Below are positions 5,981 through 6,498 of a stretch of 6,498 bases of DNA, one piece after another. A model generated the notes under the pieces. The model was not told the DNA's origin. It saw only the letters and a list, made by a program, of their open reading frames with translations, and made no database searches. Both the position numbers and the translations under genes were made by a program. The stretch covers positions 1 to 6,498 of the forward strand of contig NZ_CAMPYN010000058.1 in NCBI RefSeq assembly GCF_946998255.1, in the 5' to 3' direction. Source of the DNA: an uncultured Helcococcus sp. (GTDB lineage: Bacteria > Bacillota > Clostridia > Tissierellales > Peptoniphilaceae). Position 1 is the stretch's first letter. Each line of letters starts with the position of its first letter.

Positions 5981-6139
5981 GCATACATATTTTTATTTTA
6001 AAAATCTTGATTTTATATAATTATGTAGGTTGTTATAAATTAGATCATTAATTAAGTTGAATAGAATATTAAAAATATAAAGGTCATAACAGGATATTTG
6101 TGGAAACATTTAAATTATATAGCAAACAAGTAAATTATG

Positions 6140-6170
6140 CGACAATAAATGTCGGTTTTAGTGTCGGTTT
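6140..6170 (+). repeat. Small hairpin and TGTCGGTTT direct repeat upstream of MerR
   Basis: CGACA (6140-6144) pairs with TGTCG (6150-6154) around 5 nt, followed by GTTTTA. TGTCGGTTT occurs twice, at 6150-6158 and 6162-6170. A longer-range pair, CACTTC (6200-6205) and GAAGTG (6240-6245), lies further on. Otherwise 5992-6269 is AT-rich with no gene that I can support. The hairpin might be a weak terminator; its function is unknown. Confidence 0.3.
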
Positions 6171-6269
6171 GAATAAAACTTAATATAAAATAAAATAAGC
6201 ACTTCGTAAAAATGTTGAGGCACTGTTTTGGTTTATAGAGAAGTGGGAATTTTATATAATATATAGGGC

Positions 6270-6300
6270 TTGACATGTCTGTTGGGGACAGTGTTATCCT
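6270..6300 (+). promoter_or_regulatory. MerR-type promoter with 19-bp spacer and dyad operator
   Basis: A perfect -35 TTGACA (6270-6275) and a -10 TATCCT (6295-6300) are separated by 19 bp. This is the over-long spacing typical of promoters that MerR proteins untwist to activate. Between them lies a dyad, TGTC (6276-6279) and GACA (6287-6290), with 7 bp between arms: the expected operator position. The promoter reads into the MerR gene itself, so the regulator probably controls its own transcription. The predicted start near 6307 gives a very short leader. Confidence 0.75.
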
Positions 6301-6323
6301 TCAATCAAAGGAGGTATATAACC

Positions 6324-6498
6324 ATGTTAAGAAGTGAAATTCAAAAAGAAACGGGTCTAACTAGGAAGGCAATAGAGTATTATGAGGATAAAGGACTTAT
6401 CAGTCCTCAGAAATCTGAGAATGGTTATAGAGACTATAGTATAAAGGATTTAGAAATTCTGAAAAAGGTATCTATATTTAGAAAATTGGGAATGAGTA
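6324..6498 (+). CDS. MerR-family transcriptional regulator, N-terminal part
   Basis: The first 58 codons of a MerR-family activator, cut by the window end. The winged helix-turn-helix is complete at its start: EIQKETGLTRKAIEYYEDKG (5-24), then LISPQKSENGYRDYS (25-39), with the hallmark YYEDKGL and NGYRDY motifs, followed by the helix DLEILKKVSIFRKLGMS. The ATG has an ideal AAAGGAGGT ribosome binding site (6307-6315) 8 nt upstream. The effector-binding part is outside the window, so ligand and targets cannot be told; many relatives with this kind of self-reading promoter control efflux or stress genes. It lies beyond the right repeat and is likely host DNA next to the inserted cassette. Confidence 0.93.
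   Translation, partial: MLRSEIQKETGLTRKAIEYYEDKGLISPQKSENGYRDYSIKDLEILKKVSIFRKLGMS

Larger units (their letters stand above)
5681..5991 (+). repeat. 311-bp perfect direct repeat, right copy
   Basis: Identical to 57-367 and in the same orientation, beginning 36 nt after the stop of the ATPase gene. It carries the same TATAAT (5719-5724), hairpin (5740-5765) and terminator. It joins abruptly at 5992 to the AT-rich upstream region of the MerR gene. Absolute identity over 311 bp in largely non-coding DNA implies a recent duplication or ongoing gene conversion, so the cassette is probably a recent arrival or still able to be lost by recombination. Confidence 0.95.

Noticed and set aside
57..5991. 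Composite transposon or integrase-type att sites
   Set aside because: No transposase or integrase gene, no terminal inverted repeats recognised in the unit, and 311 bp is far longer than an att core duplication.
1..6498. CRISPR array, tRNA or rRNA genes
   Set aside because: No regularly spaced short repeats and no cloverleaf or rRNA-like sequence were seen on either strand.

Overview
The window is AT-rich with a strongly AGA/ATA-biased codon use and AAGGAGGT-type ribosome binding sites, which points to a low-GC Firmicute, most likely a clostridium; the species cannot be fixed from the sequence alone.

Layout. A 311-bp perfect direct repeat (57-367 and 5681-5991) brackets a defence cassette read entirely on the + strand. 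Behind the left repeat lies a decayed coding remnant (about 434-677). It is followed by a small Cro/C1-type HTH regulator (664-900), a HaeIII-type cytosine-5 DNA methyltransferase (887-1909), a HaeIII-type restriction endonuclease (1919-2875), a second and different cytosine-5 methyltransferase (2933-3967), and a 555-residue GHKL-fold ATPase (3977-5644). The ATPase has a MutL/MORC-like N-terminal half and a C-terminal helical domain carrying HEPN-like R-x4-H motifs. To the right of the second repeat is an unrelated locus: a MerR-family regulator cut by the window end (6324-6498), behind a classical 19-bp-spacer MerR promoter.

How the genes work together. The HTH, methyltransferase and endonuclease genes form a compact type II restriction-modification system predicted to act on GGCC. 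The second methyltransferase and the GHKL ATPase form a separate two-gene module with its own strong ribosome binding site. It belongs with the known association of MutL/MORC-like ATPases and DNA methylases in bacterial defence. No classical DNA-cutting domain is visible in that module, so the HEPN-like C-terminus is the best candidate effector. This is the most interesting part of the window.

The flanking repeat is more than a short att core. Each copy carries a G-rich start, a TATAAT element, an internal hairpin and a strong bidirectional intrinsic terminator, so it could be a small transcription unit or the end of a mobile element. The arrangement fits 'insertion with long target duplication', described for restriction-modification genes, or recombination between two copies of a dispersed repeat.
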